The notes beneath the pieces were generated by a model. The model ran no database searches, had not been told where the DNA came from, and was given only the letters and a program-made list of their open reading frames with translations. A stretch of 64,000 nt of DNA from Serripes groenlandicus (Eukaryota; Mollusca; Bivalvia; Cardiida; Cardiidae). This document shows positions 36,171-47,436 of this stretch, piece by piece (position 1 is the first letter of the stretch; every line of letters begins with the position of its first letter). The stretch is taken from positions 111,302,579 through 111,366,578 of the forward strand of contig JASEVX010000003.1 in the NCBI GenBank assembly GCA_031761405.1. The letters run 5' to 3'. A program made the translations under genes and the position numbers.

Positions 36171-36260
36171 CTGACGGACTGACGGACTGACAGACTGACA
36201 GACAGAATTGACCAAACCTATAGTTCACAAACCGGTCTCTGACCGGTAGGGGACTTATAC
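36171..36260. repeat. right boundary of the array with a hairpin
   Basis: (GACTGACG)n-type run GGACTGACGGACTGACGGAC… is followed by CCAAACC…AAACCGGTCTCTGACCGGT then AGGGGACTTAT. ACCGGT/ACCGGT form a short hairpin. Such an end next to a tandem core resembles pearl/Helentron-like elements; this is inference. Confidence 0.6.
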
Positions 36261-36432
36261 TGTCAATTAAAAATGTATTCAGCCAAATAAAGGTTGCGGA
36301 TAACATGTTCCACCTCCTGTATTAAAATACATGCAGGCTGATCTAATTTCTCAAAATTTGAAACATCACCAAAACAGCGATTTCGTAAAAGAAACATTCG
36401 ACATTTAAATCAGATAACCTGCTGAATCTCTT

Positions 36433-36760
36433 TTAATAAATTAGAGAAATCACTGAAAAAGGAATTAATAGAAATGTTATTGCATTGCATATCTTTCGAA
36501 GAAATAGATTCCAAAAATCCCGAGTTTTTTTATGTTTAAGTTTTTCAATTGATTTGTATTTCTGTCGGAAATATGCACTTTTCTTTTTCCGAATTATAGT
36601 TTTATACAATCCTTTCTGCTCAAGCATTAAACCTCTGTTTTCAACAGAATTAAATAACTGAAAGTTATGCAATGCATGTCTATACAGTTGCTTTGAATTA
36701 TTGCATGCATTATGAAACCATACAGATTCCTTTGAAATTACTTGTATTGGTAAACCTTAC
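36433..36760 (-). pseudogene. LINE ORF2 fragment, antisense
   Basis: The minus strand reads SVWFHNACNNSKQLYRHALH, MLEQKGLYKTIIRKKKSAYF, KLKHKKTRDFWNLFL. This matches the linker region between endonuclease and RT of the LINE at 24.88-25.09 kb (EWFDLDCKNAKQIY, YKQLINKRKRAFIYRKVKKI). Only this piece is present. Confidence 0.75.
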
Positions 36761-37259
36761 GTTGTGAGAGAATAAAGGGTAGGTAATTCCTCGGACAGTT
36801 TCTACATATACCTTCTAAAGTTGAATTCATCTTAATTTAGGGGTTTTGAATTAAGGATTAAATTATTAAGAACTAATTTGTTTCAATTTTGATCCTGAGC
36901 ATAGTTTTTTCCCCACACGTGGATAATTAAGTTTACCTAGGTTTTCCTGGAGTACCGCTCAAAATTCAAAACGCAAGATATTTATAAATATCTACATGAT
37001 TTCATATTCTGAATAATACAGTATAATGGGTTGAAGTAATACGTATACAATGATGAGAACGACGTGATGAAGAGACGTGCAATCTGTTTGTTCTGTCTTT
37101 CAAAATATTGCAGATCATTGACCTTCAGGTTGTGGGCTTCAAACCAAAATGAACAATTTAATCCAAGGAATATTCAAAATATACAAAAATGATTTGTTGA
37201 CGAACAAGACGGTTCAATCCAAATTCGAAATCGAAAGCAATATATATGTATATAAATCA
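36761..37259. other. no gene recognised
   Basis: AT-rich sequence without a supported feature. Confidence 0.45.
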
Positions 37260-37400
37260 CTGTAGCTATATAAAGCAAAATAGCGTCTGGTGGCCATTTT
37301 TTTTCGATCGATCAATATAGCTTGAGGATTCTTATAGAGAGTCGGTCACCCAAGAACAATTTCTACAAAATTATTTGCAAATCGGACAGATCCCAGTGAA
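37260..37400. repeat. diverged 166-bp core unit
   Basis: GCAAAATAGCGTCTGGTGGC, then GATCAATATAGCTTGAGGAT and GGTCACCCAAGAACAATTTC, TACAAAATTATTTGCAAATC match the 166-bp unit of the 39.7-47.1 kb elements. Confidence 0.75.
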
Positions 37401-37404
37401 CCAT

Positions 37405-38215
37405 TCTACGTTATCTGAACGTGACGGAGACGTTTTCTGACGTCTCCAGCTAACAAGTGCTGAAGACGTTGCCGTCACCCTTTTTTGTTACATTTATTCG
37501 ACGTATCGGTTTAGTTTTCTGAACGTGTTGAGGACTATTAGAAAACCTTTAAAATGCTTTGCCAATACCTGCAATGTACACGTCTTTAGGACGATGGTAA
37601 GACGTTTTCCAAGATAAAACGTGCTTAAAACGTTGCCGTCACCCTTTTTTGTTACATTTCTTCGACGTATCGGTTTAGTTTTCTGAACGTGTTGAAGACT
37701 GCTAGAAAACCTTTAAAATGCTTTGCCAAGACCTGCAATGTACACGTCTTTAGGACGATCGTAAGACGTTTTCCCAGATAACACGTGCTGAAGACGTTGC
37801 CGTCACCCAAACTTGTTACATTTCGTCGACGTATCGGTTCAGTTTTCTGAACGTGTTGAAGACTGCTAAAAAACCTTTAAATGGCTTTGCCAAGACCTGT
37901 AATGTACACGTCTTTAGGACGATCGTAAGACGTTTTCCCAGATAACACGTGCTGAAAACGTTGCCGTCACCCAAAAATGTTACATATCGTCGACGTATCG
38001 GTTTAGTTTTCTGAACGTGTTGAAGACTGCTAAAAAACCTTTAAATGACTTTGCCAAGACCTGCAATGTACACGTCTCTAGGACGATCTTAAGACGTTTC
38101 CCAGCTAACACGTGCTAAAGACTGCTAGAAAACCTTTCAAAGGCTTTGCCAATACCTGCAATGTACACGTCTTTAAAAGGTTCTTAAAACGTTTCCCTTA
38201 TAGTAACGTTTTGCA
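37405..38215. repeat. 164-bp tandem repeat, ~4.7 copies
   Basis: GCCGTCACCC occurs at 37471, 37635, 37799 and 37963, exactly 164 bp apart. Units include GAACGTGTTGAAGACTGCTA, CCTTTAAAATGCTTTGCCAA, GACCTGCAATGTACACGTCT and GGACGATCGTAAGACGTTTT. The last copy is shortened. Confidence 0.95.
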
Positions 38216-38334
38216 AAACGCATCAATACGTTTGCAAGACAGAATGAAAAGAAGACAGAAACCCCCTGAAGACGTTTTACAGTAGTGCTTAAAAGGTTTT
38301 AATGACAAAGCGAAGACATGTATATAATGAACCT

Positions 38335-38900
38335 TTTATTTTCTTTAAAATTTCGATATCCAAAAAAAACTATAAACTGAAAACTCAAGTTTCAAACTTG
38401 ACCTAGATATCACTAAGACAAACATTCTGACAAAAGTTTCAACATGCTCCATCCAAAAATATAGCTTCAAGAGTGTTAACAAGATTTTGCTTAAATTTGA
38501 CCTGGTGACCTAGTTTTTGACTGGACATGACCAAGTTTTGAACATTGCCTAGATATCACTAAGAAAAAACATTCTGACAAAGTTTCAACATGCTCAAGTA
38601 AAAAATGTGGCTTCCAGAGTGTTAACAAGAATTTCCTTAAATTTGACCTTGTGACCATGCTTTTAACCGGATATGACCCAGTTTCGAACATGACCTAGAT
38701 ATCACTAAGACAAACATTCTGGCATAGCTTCAACATGCATAATCTAAAAAAATAGCTTCCAGAGTGTTATCAAGGTTTTCCACCAATTTGACCTAATGAC
38801 CTAGTTTTTGACCGGACATAACCCAGTTTCGAACTTGACCTACATATCACTTAGACAAACATTCTGACAAAATTTCAACATGCCCAATTCAAAAGTATAG
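38335..38900. repeat. 146-bp tandem repeat, ~3.7 copies
   Basis: CCTAGATATCACTAAGACAA recurs at about 38402, 38548, 38694 and 38839. Units also share GACAAAGTTTCAACATGCTC, GCTTCCAGAGTGTTAACAAG and GACCTAGTTTTTGACCGGAC. The minus-strand short frames are artefacts. Confidence 0.9.
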
Positions 38901-39175
38901 CTTCTATAGTGTAAACAATTTGACCCAGCATGTAATGTTTATAAATGAGAATGTCATCAAGACACATGAGCATGTAATGTTTATAAATAAGAATGTCATG
39001 AAGACCCATAGCATTTTGGGGGATATTCCCTTCCATAGAAAAGTGCCATTTTTCAATTGGATTGAAATCGTGTAGGAAATGGAGCATTATGTTATGACCA
39101 AGTGTTCTTTTTCCTACAAATATTTCAATAATCATCAGTAAAACAGTTTCTGTGGAGGACAGGGTAAAGTTGTAA
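38901..39175. other. no gene recognised
   Basis: Contains a ~60-bp duplication (CATGTAATGTTTATAAATGA at about 38928 and CATGTAATGTTTATAAATAA at about 38970). Confidence 0.5.
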
Positions 39176-39390
39176 TCACTCGTTTATTTCTTCATTGTCA
39201 CTGGATGAGGATGAAGTTACATCGAGTTCGAATTGTTCAATTTTTGGAGTGCCAAATGAAGACGCCAGTTTGATCTTTTTGGCTTTATAAGCTGCACCAC
39301 CCTTTAGCCCGCTTGACCGCTTCAGTACATCACTGGCCCTTGACCTTAGACTGCATTCAGTTTCCTGTGGCGTTTTCCTTCGCAATACAC
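39176..39390 (-). CDS. candidate terminal exon of an unknown gene
   Basis: On the minus strand a good acceptor (TTTCCTTATTTTTGTAACAG) ends at 39391. The following frame is open for 71 codons to a TGA at 39176: basic start (LRRKTPQETECSLRSRASDV), a basic patch (AAYKAKKIKL) and an acidic Ser-rich end (SSSSSDNEEINE). Unlike most frames here it is hydrophilic with a balanced composition. No domain is recognised. Upstream exons would lie to the right; a link to the exon at 62.4 kb cannot be shown. Confidence 0.45.
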
Positions 39391-39697
39391 CTGTTACAAA
39401 AATAAGGAAATGATAATTAAAATGACAGGCATCCTTCGAGAATCGAAAACAATGCTTACACAGATCAGCCTCCGCGTTGTCAATGTCTGATCAGGGTCTA
39501 AACTGTTTGAGATAGTATTGGATGAAATTATCTTTACCAGCGTTAAATATTGTAAACCCTGATCAGGCGTCGCGTTCACAACGTGGTCGCTGGGCTTAGT
39601 CTACATATTTTGCAAAGCCTGAAGATCGCAAGCCAACTAATACAATTATCAGAAAGTTTAACGTTAAAGTTATTTTAAGGCTTAAATCCCATAAACA

Positions 39698-40925
39698 AGA
39701 GGGCCATGATGGCCCTGGATCGCTCACCTGATTTTTGATTTTTTCACTTTAGCAATATAAGCCCCCCCCCCCTGGTAGTTTCCTACACTGGCTTGGCTTG
39801 AAGAAATCCACTTTAGCCATATAAGGCAAAATAGCCACGCCCCCTGGCGGCCATGTTTTTTAACCAATCAACATGGCTTCAAGGAATCTGATAGAAGGTC
39901 ACCCAAGGAACATTTCTACAAAATTATTTGAAAATCGGCCAGACACTTTTGGAGGAGAAGATTTTTTATGTTTTCACCATAGCCATATAAGGCAAAATAG
40001 CCCCCCCCCCTGGCGGCCATGTTTTTCGACCAATCAACATGGCTTCAAGGAATCTGATAGAAGGTCACCCAAGGAACATTTCTACAAAATTATTTGAAAA
40101 TCGGCCTGACAATTTTGGAGGAGAAGATTTTTTAAGTTTTCACTATAGCCATATAAGTCAAAATAGCCCCACCCCCTGGCGGCCATGTTTTTCAACCAAT
40201 CAACATAACTTGAAGGAATCTGATAGAGGGTCACCCAAGGAAAATTTCTACAAAATTATTTGAAAATCGACCAGACACTTTTGGAGGAGAAGATTTTTTA
40301 AGTTTTCACTATAGCCATATAAGGCAAAATAGCCCCACCCCCTGGCGGCCATGTTTTTCAACCAATTAACATAACTTGAAGGAATCTGATAGAGGGTCAC
40401 CCAAGGAACATTTCTACAAAATTATTTGAAAATCGGCCAGACACTTTTGGAGTAGAAGATTTATTAAGTTTTCACTATAGCCATATAAGGCAAAAGAGCC
40501 CCACCCCCTGTTGGCCATGTTTTTCGACCAATCAACATGGCTTCAAGGAATCTATTAGAGGGTCACCCAGGAAACATTTCTACAAAATTATTCGAAAATC
40601 GGCCTGACACTTTTGGAGGAGAAGATTTTTTAAGTTTTCACTATAGCCATAACAGGCTAAATAGCACCCCCTCCCCTGGTGGCCAAGTTTTCACTATTTT
40701 TTTTTCATTTTGTTGCCATGGAAACCAGAATTCTGCATGGATACCAACAATTTGATGGAATTCTGGTGAGGCCATTGTGAGGATTCTTCATGTGAAGTTT
40801 CAGCCCAATTGACCCACTAGTTACTGAGGAGAAGAAGTTGACGCACGACGGCCGACGCACGACGGACGCCGGACAAAAGGCGATCACAATAACTCACCTT
40901 GAGCAAAGCTCAGATGAGCTAAAAA
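39698..40925. mobile_element. tandem-core element 1 (pearl/Helentron-like architecture)
   Basis: Left end ACAAGAGGGCCATGATGGCC then CTGGATCGCTCACCTGA. Five to six 166-bp core units follow (CTATAGCCATATAAGGCAAA, CCCCTGGCGGCCATGTTTTT, CAACATGGCTTCAAGGAATC, GGTCACCCAAGGAACATTTC, GAGGAGAAGATTTTTTAAG), with unit landmarks at 39873, 40039, 40205, 40371 and 40537. A unique right segment (GTTGCCATGGAAACCAGAAT) precedes the end CGATCACAATAACTCACCTT with the hairpin CTCACCTTGAGCAAAGCTCA. Tandem cores with a 3' hairpin are known in bivalve pearl/Helentron elements; the family assignment is inference. Confidence 0.7.
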
Positions 40926-41214
40926 CAATTACATGAAAGTTACATTTAAATTGCAGAAAACAATTTAAAATCAAATGGCACTGGAAGTTAACTACTTGTA
41001 TTGTTCTGTTCAAGACAGTGTTGTATAATTGCTGCTGTTATTTGATATACATATATATATTACAAACAAACACTTTCAAGACAAGCATTAATCTTTGTAC
41101 ATGACATCTAAAGTACAGGCATAATGATCGCTATTCAATTGTTATATCACAAACTCCAGATTATCCTAAACATTTACTAATGTTGCCACTGGTGTTTAAA
41201 GAGATATTTACTAA
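40926..41214. other. no gene recognised
   Basis: AT-rich spacer between two repeat elements. Confidence 0.5.
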
Positions 41215-41615
41215 CAAGAGGCCCATGCTCTACTGGCATGGATATTGAAGGTGTTATTGTGACAATCAAAAATAAAGAATTGTATTTTGTTAACCAGCTA
41301 TATTATAACAATTTTGACAATTTCAAGGTCCGTAATCCAGTCATGCATAAGCGGATCTGGCTGGTTTAGGAAAGGAACCAAGCTCTTATGGATTTCTAAC
41401 AACTGTATAAGTTTGATTGAGATACAATAAAAAATAAAGATTGTATTTTGTTAACAAGCTCTGTTATAGCAATTTTGACAATTTTAAGGGCCATAATTCA
41501 GTCATGCATGGGCAGTTCTGGCTGGTTTTCGAAAGGAACCGAGCTCTGATGGATATCTAACTACTGTATAAGTTTGGTGAGATACAATAAACATGGCCCT
41601 CGCTCATCTTGTTGT
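41215..41615. repeat. ~161-bp repeat, 2 copies, with element-like left end
   Basis: ACAAGAGGCCCATG resembles the left end of the 39698 element. Two units follow with TTGTATTTTGTTAAC.AGCT, AACAATTTTGACAATTT, CAGTCATGCAT and GGAAAGGAACC.AGCTCT, ending GATACAATAAACATGGCCCT. Confidence 0.75.
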
Positions 41616-42749
41616 TTTTTTCATTTTAGCCATATAAGCCCTGCCCCCCTGGTAGTTTCCTACACTGGCTTGACTTGAAGACATCTGATAGAGGGCACCA
41701 TAGGAACATTTCTAGTAAATCTTTTGAAAATCGGCCAGACACTTTCGGAGGAGAAGATTTTTTAAGTTTTCACTTTAGCCATATAAGGCAAAATAATCCC
41801 GCCCCCTGGCGGCCATGTTTTTCAACCAATCAACATGGCTTGAAGGAATCTGATAGAGGGTCAGCCAAGGAACATTTCTTCAAAATTATTTGAAAATCGG
41901 CCTGACACTTTTGGAGGAAAAGATTTTTTAAGTTTTCAATATAGCCATACAAGGCAAAATAGCCCCGCCCCCTGGAGGCCATGTTTTTTGACCAATCAAC
42001 ATGGCTTCAAGGAATCAGATAGAGGGTCACCCAAGGAACATTTCTACAAAATTATTTGAAAACGCCCTGACACTTTTGGAGAAGAAGATTTTTTAAGTTT
42101 TCACTATAGTCATATAACGCAAAAAGCCCCGCCCTCCAGGCGGCCATGTTTTTTGACCAATCAACATGGCATGAAGGAATCTAATAGAGGGTCATCCAAA
42201 GAACATTTCTACAAAATAATTTGAAAATCGGCCTGACTCTTTCGGAGGAGAAGATTTTTTAAGTTTTCACAAAGACCTAATAACACAAAGATATGAAACG
42301 ATCTAATAGATAAAGAACAAATCTCGAGAAGGTTACACTTCTCAACGCGACAGACCATGTGACCAGCGAGATTACGCGAGATTCCAATAACCGAATCGGC
42401 AGCCATTTGCAATTTGAAAACAATGGATAATTAATTGATAACTCCTCAACAAATGTAAAGATTGATGACTGAAAGACATTAATTGGTAAGTAGTTTACGT
42501 TTATAAATCATTTATATCAGGTGATGTTAATTTGATAATAAACATTAATTTTCTAACACAATGGTAAGAAAATTGCGGTCGGTGGTTAGTGGGTGGGGTA
42601 TAATTAAATATAATTGAGCTTTCAGTTAAGTAGAATGTGTTTTTTCCTCGGTGCTGACATGAATAAATTATTCTTTTTGTTTTATCTCTTGATGTCGTGA
42701 ACGGTTTTTATAAAATCGGCTTCTATTTGCTTTCATAATCGTATTTTGT

Positions 42750-43710
42750 CTGAACTGGATTGTCTTTTTTGAAATTTTCTCTCATTGATTTAAAATTTTG
42801 TAATATCAATTTTCAAATATTTGCTTATAACTTCTTCGTTAGTCACCGGATTGATTTAATTGTGGTAATATTCTTTTCCAGTAACTTTTTTCTATTGAGT
42901 TAGCTTAAAACAAAAAATTGCAAAAAATTGAAACAATGATTTTCTGTGTTTTAAACAGTATTTAAGATTCCCTTTTGTATAGTGGATCTCGGTATGATCA
43001 ATTGGTACAAAACAATGATGCTTCTAAGATATTAGTTTACAGCTCTTATACATGCTAATAATAACCCAAAACATAAAATTCCAAATCTTACATCCCATCA
43101 TCAGTGCTTAAGCCATGAATTTTTAAAGTTTTATTTATTTTTCTCATGTTTTGTATGCTATTAAGTTCTGAACTGGATTCTGTCTTTTTTCTCTCATTGA
43201 TTTAAAATTTTGTAATATCAATTTTCAAATATTTGCTTATAACTTCTTCGTTAGTCACCGGATTGATTTAATTGTGGTAATATTCTTTTCCAGTAACTTT
43301 TTTCTATTGAGTAAGCTTAAAACAAAAAATTGAAACAATGATTTTCTGTGTTTTAAACAGGATTTAACATTCCCTTTTGAATAGTGGATCTCGGTATGAT
43401 GAATTGGTACAAAACATTGATGCTTCTAAGATTTTAGTTTACGGCTCTTAAATTATAAATGCTAAGTAACCCAAAACATAAATTCCAATTCTTACATCCC
43501 ACCATCAGTGCTTACTTAAGACATGATTTTTAAATATTTTATTTAGTTTCTAATTATTGTGTATGTTGAAAAGTACTGAATTTGATTCTGTCTTTTTTTC
43601 TCTCATTTATTATAAATTTTGTAATAACTACATTGATATTTGTTTTAAACTCCTTTGTAAGTCACAAGATTAATTAATTTGTGGTAATTTTCTTTTCAGG
43701 GAAAAAGCAG
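42750..43710. repeat. ~410-bp tandem repeat, 2.3 copies
   Basis: CTCATTGATTTAAAATTTTG then TAATATCAATTTTCAAATAT begins at 42781, 43193 and (diverged) 43602. Shared text includes CTTCGTTAGTCACCGGATTG and AATATTCTTTTCCAGTAACT. It lies inside the 4-kb transposon. Confidence 0.9.
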
Positions 43711-43861
43711 AAGAGAAAACATAAACAGAGATGGCATGGACAATGACCCCTTTACCAAAGATAAAGCGAAAAACTGTTGGAATTGGATTTTCAACACCTT
43801 GTTTTCAAATTTTTGAAAACATCTAGAATGTATATAATTTAAAGTAATGTATAATCAATCA

Positions 43862-43993
43862 AAAGAGTTGAAAAGGTCGTGACAAAAGAGGGAATTGGTT
43901 CCCTTGAGCAATTTCTTCTGTTGCAACAATGTTTTCTAACGTCAACTACCGCAGAGTTTTTAGAAAGAGTCTATATATGGGAAAGGATTAACA
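43862..43993. mobile_element. TTAA-ended palindromic MITE, copy
   Basis: GAAAAGGTCGTGACAAAAGA, TTGAGCAATTTCTTCTGTTG, then CAACTACCGCAGAG, TCTATATATGGGAAAGGATT AA. Confidence 0.75.
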
Positions 43994-46237
43994 ATGTTAA
44001 ATATATTTTACATGAATACCATGATCAAATCTAATTTATAATTGATGATTTTTTTTTTCGTGTTGTTTAATATCTATTATCACACTTAATAAACGATGCA
44101 TTATGTGAGACAATCAACTATCAAAGATTGCAAACTATATAACAAAATAAAATGTATGCTGTCAGTTGTTTGAAAAAAGATTTACTTTGATATGGTAAAC
44201 TTTTCATCTTTGGATATAATTGTTTTATTTAGCAATGAGACGAAGGGTTATGTATTAAAAATAGTTCTGTTTGCCATTAAAAAGTGCAATCATGATGTTG
44301 CAATTTCGTTTGAAAGCCTTTGATGTCAAATTACATATGGTCAATCAGTGGCGTACTAGTGTTAATCCCCAATAAGCACAATGTGTACAAACCCCAGTGT
44401 CATACTGTCGTGTTTACTTAGAGATATACCACAGTCAACTGTTTTGTTTTATAACAGGCTTTACCCTTTTTCTCAGTCCTTTAATCCTTTCATAGTAGTG
44501 AAAGTGGAAATGGGAAATTTGCACATTTTAGTAGTTTTTGTTCTGTGTATTAATAATAAAATATATTGTTATTCTCTCCTTTCAATTATGAACAAAATGT
44601 ATAGCAGTAACACATAGATTAATGTTTGTTCTAAATTTAATCATTTAAATGATAGTATAAAGAAATCAGGCAAAGACCATAACTTGTATGTCAGGCATTT
44701 ACCAAAAGGAAGGACTGTAGAGAAATGGCCAGAATTGTTCCACTTTGGGTGTAATGAAACAGATCAAATTGAGATGACGTTGAAAACCTTTACTCCAAAC
44801 TATGAAAACTCTTTACAACTGAAAGAACAATTATTGAATAAAATTAAAACAATGTGACAACAGGCGATAATGGGCTAATTATAGGCAATTTATCCTTTTG
44901 CCAAATTGTTATCAAAGTAAGTCTGCTGCAGAGGTGTTATAAAGTGTCTGTATGTGGGAAAGGGTAACTTAAACAGCCATTTTAAATACATTGTGAGAAG
45001 GAGGGAAATTGTAGGAAAATTAGTGACTTCATTCATCTAGAAATTATTTTCATTTTTTTAAGTGCATAATATGATTATACAGTTGTATTTACAACGTTCA
45101 TACCATACATAAGTGTTTGGCTGCATCTTTGTAATTATATTAAATGTTTGTTATTAAACAATTTACTACTTTAAATTTGTGTTGTTGGATGTCTCCTGAT
45201 ATCAGATCACATATGCACATATATGATCAATGATAACCATTGATTAATTATTTGGTATTTCACACCGCTTTCAACAATTTTTCAGTTATACCACTGTTAC
45301 CTGGGTACTTAACCATGTACTGTCGGGACATTTAAGTACATTTAATAGCCGTTGAATTGATCCGTTTATTAAAATATTAAGTTTCCAAAGTGCTATTAAA
45401 GACAAAAATACGTAGAAGTATTGTTATTATGTACTTTGATGTAATATACGGTTGCTGATAAATTACATGGAGGTGGTATAACGAATCAGAGACAAACAAC
45501 ATAGTTATGAATGGTCTCATATGTTTTATTTCTTTTATCTAGTGGATTGATTCGAAAAGATTAAATGAAAGACGGACAGACAAACTGATTTCACCTAGGA
45601 ACATGCATATACAATATGGGGAAATTCTTAAATTCAACAAATACAAAAGCGTTCCATAAATATTTCTTAATTTGACGGATAGCCCCTTGTATTAACAGCA
45701 AGAAATCTAGATTATGTTTCATCTTATAGTCCTGATTTTTGAAATTAACGAAAATACATGACCAATCAAGTGAATTGAAAACGAAAGTAGATCGAGTGAA
45801 ACTCTATGAACGAAGTATAAATAGTCATTTACATTTGGATCGCAAATAGTCCGGGCAAAGCTTATTTTACTAAGATGACGTGAATTATCAAATAATAGTG
45901 TCAGATATCATTAGTCTTTGTCTGCCGATACAAGTTACAATGTAATAAAAACAAACTATTAAATATAAGTTAAATACTTTTTATTGTTCATATAAAATAT
46001 TAATAATTTTCAACAAAGTCTTAATAGTACAATTATAACTAGGTCTTTGGTTTTCAACCACATTTCTATAATTCTTTTCTTCTCGAGGTGATTGCTTATT
46101 TAACAAGCGATGTTTTATAAAGCGCCTGTTAATCATCACAGCGAGATTAAAATATTTAAAGCGTCTCTGCGAGATCTCGCTCAAATCTCACGCACCTGTT
46201 TTTCTGTCACGTTGCTTTGCGAGATTTGGGATCGATG
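43994..46237. other. interior of the 4-kb transposon, no gene
   Basis: AT-rich. It contains a further MITE copy (44845-44970) and a reverse-complement SINE-tail fragment at 45255-45315 (TTTCACACCGCTTTCAACAA, TTTCAGTTATACCACTG). No transposase-like frame was seen. Confidence 0.5.
44845..44970. mobile_element. TTAA-ended palindromic MITE, copy
   Basis: AATGTGACAACAGGCGATAA, GGCAATTTATCCTTTTGCCA, AAGTAAGTCTGCTGCAGAGG, TGTCTGTATGTGGGAAAGGG. Confidence 0.75.
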
Positions 46238-46330
46238 CATATCTTTGTGTTATTAGGTCTTTGGTTTTCACTATAGCCATAACAGGCTAAATAGCACCCC
46301 CTCCCCTGGTGGCCATGTTTTTGCGCCAAT

Positions 46331-46521
46331 CAACATGGCTTAGAATGAATGTATATTGTTTTATGGCGCATCGACAGCTAAGGTCATTTAGCGCGCAATT
46401 AAATTTAAATATTCATGATCTCTGGGTGAACATACCAGTACTAGGCTAGAAAATTCCCCTGTTTCGAAATCCCCGACGCTAACCACTCGACCACAGCGGA
46501 TTCCTAACAACATGGCTTAGA
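46331..46521 (-). mobile_element. tRNA-type SINE with 14-bp target duplication
   Basis: CAACATGGCTTAGA flanks the insert at 46331-46344 and 46508-46521. In reverse complement the 163-bp insert starts GGAATCCGCTGTGGTCGAGT then GGTTAGCGTCGGGG (A-box region), GATTTCGAAACAGGGG (B-box-like), then CTAGCCTAGTACTGGTATGT and TCACCCAGAGATCATGAATA. The target is a 166-bp core unit. Confidence 0.85.
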
Positions 46522-47394
46522 GGAAAAATAATTGGAAAATCGGCCCGACACTTTCAGGAGAAGATTTTTTAAGTTTTCACTATAGCCATATAGGGCAAAA
46601 TAGCCCAGCCCCCTGGCGGCCATGTTTTTTGACTAATCAATATGGCTTGAAGGAATCTGATAGAGGATCACCCAAAGAACATTTCAACAAAATTATTTGA
46701 AAATCCGCCCGACACTTTTGGAGAAGGAAGATTTTTTAAGTTTTCACTATATAGTCATATAAGGCAAAATAGCCCCGCCCCCCTGGCGGCCATGTTTTTT
46801 GACCGATCAACATGGCTTCAAGGAATCTGATAGAGGGTCACCCAAAGAACATTTCTACAAAATAATTTCAAAATTTTCCAAACAGTTTGGGAGAATAAGA
46901 ATTTTGAAGTTTTTTTTCGTTTCGTTGCCATGGAAACCAGAATTCTGCATGGATCCTAAAGATTTGAAGGAATTCTGATGGGGCCATTGAGAGGATATTT
47001 CCTGTGAAGTTCCAGCCCAATTGACCCACTGGTTACTGAGAAAAAGAAGTAGACAGACGACGGACGACGGACAAAAGGTGATCACAATAGCTCACCTTGA
47101 GCAAAGCTCAGGTGAGCTTAAAAAATGAAATATAGAGCTCACTTTAGTTGAATAGTTAGGTTCCAAACGTTTTTAATTCCTTGAACTTTTTAATTACACA
47201 TGAATATCTGACCTGCAACAATAAAAATTATACCAATATATGTTCTTTTTTATAGCAGATCATGTAAGTTTAACCCTCCACAAGCTATGTTTAGACTAAT
47301 CCAAAAGGAAAGGATCTGATGAAAAATATGAACATATAGCTAAAAGAAAAATGCCATTTTAGAATAATTATATTGAGAACAGTGTATGAAATGA

Positions 47395-47436
47395 AGCACT
47401 CGCTAAAAGGCGCTTGTGTGGTGGAAAGGGTTAATT
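47395..47436. mobile_element. TTAA-ended MITE, right-end fragment
   Basis: AAGCACTCGCTAAAAGGCGC then GTGGTGGAAAGGGTTAA. Confidence 0.55.

Larger units (their letters stand above)
42270..46263. mobile_element. ~4-kb non-autonomous DNA transposon with perfect 25-bp TIRs (hAT-like)
   Basis: AAAGACCTAATAACACAAAG then ATATG (42271-42295) is exactly mirrored at 46238-46262. GTTTTCAC flanks it at 42263-42270 and 46264-46271, a 7- or 8-bp target duplication depending on whether the outer C/G belongs to the TIR. Joining the flanks restores a 166-bp core unit. The ends read CAAAG…CTTTG, fitting the YARNG start of hAT elements; assignment is inference. Sub-terminal CGAGATTACGCGAGATT-type repeats occur on both sides. 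No transposase frame is present. Confidence 0.8.
41616..47120. mobile_element. tandem-core element 2, interrupted
   Basis: Four 166-bp core units lie at 41616-42270 and three to four more at 46264-46900. Then come the same unique right segment (GTTGCCATGGAAACCAGAAT) and right end (CACAATAGCTCACCTTGAGC then AAAGCTCAGGTGAGCT, 47083-47117) as in element 1. The array is split by a 4-kb transposon at 42270-46263 and by a SINE at 46345-46507. Confidence 0.75.

Noticed and set aside
39873..41893. Repeated ~73-codon frames MASRNLIEGHPRNIST…
   Set aside because: They follow the 166-bp core repeat (phase kept by chance between stops), with no upstream gene structure.
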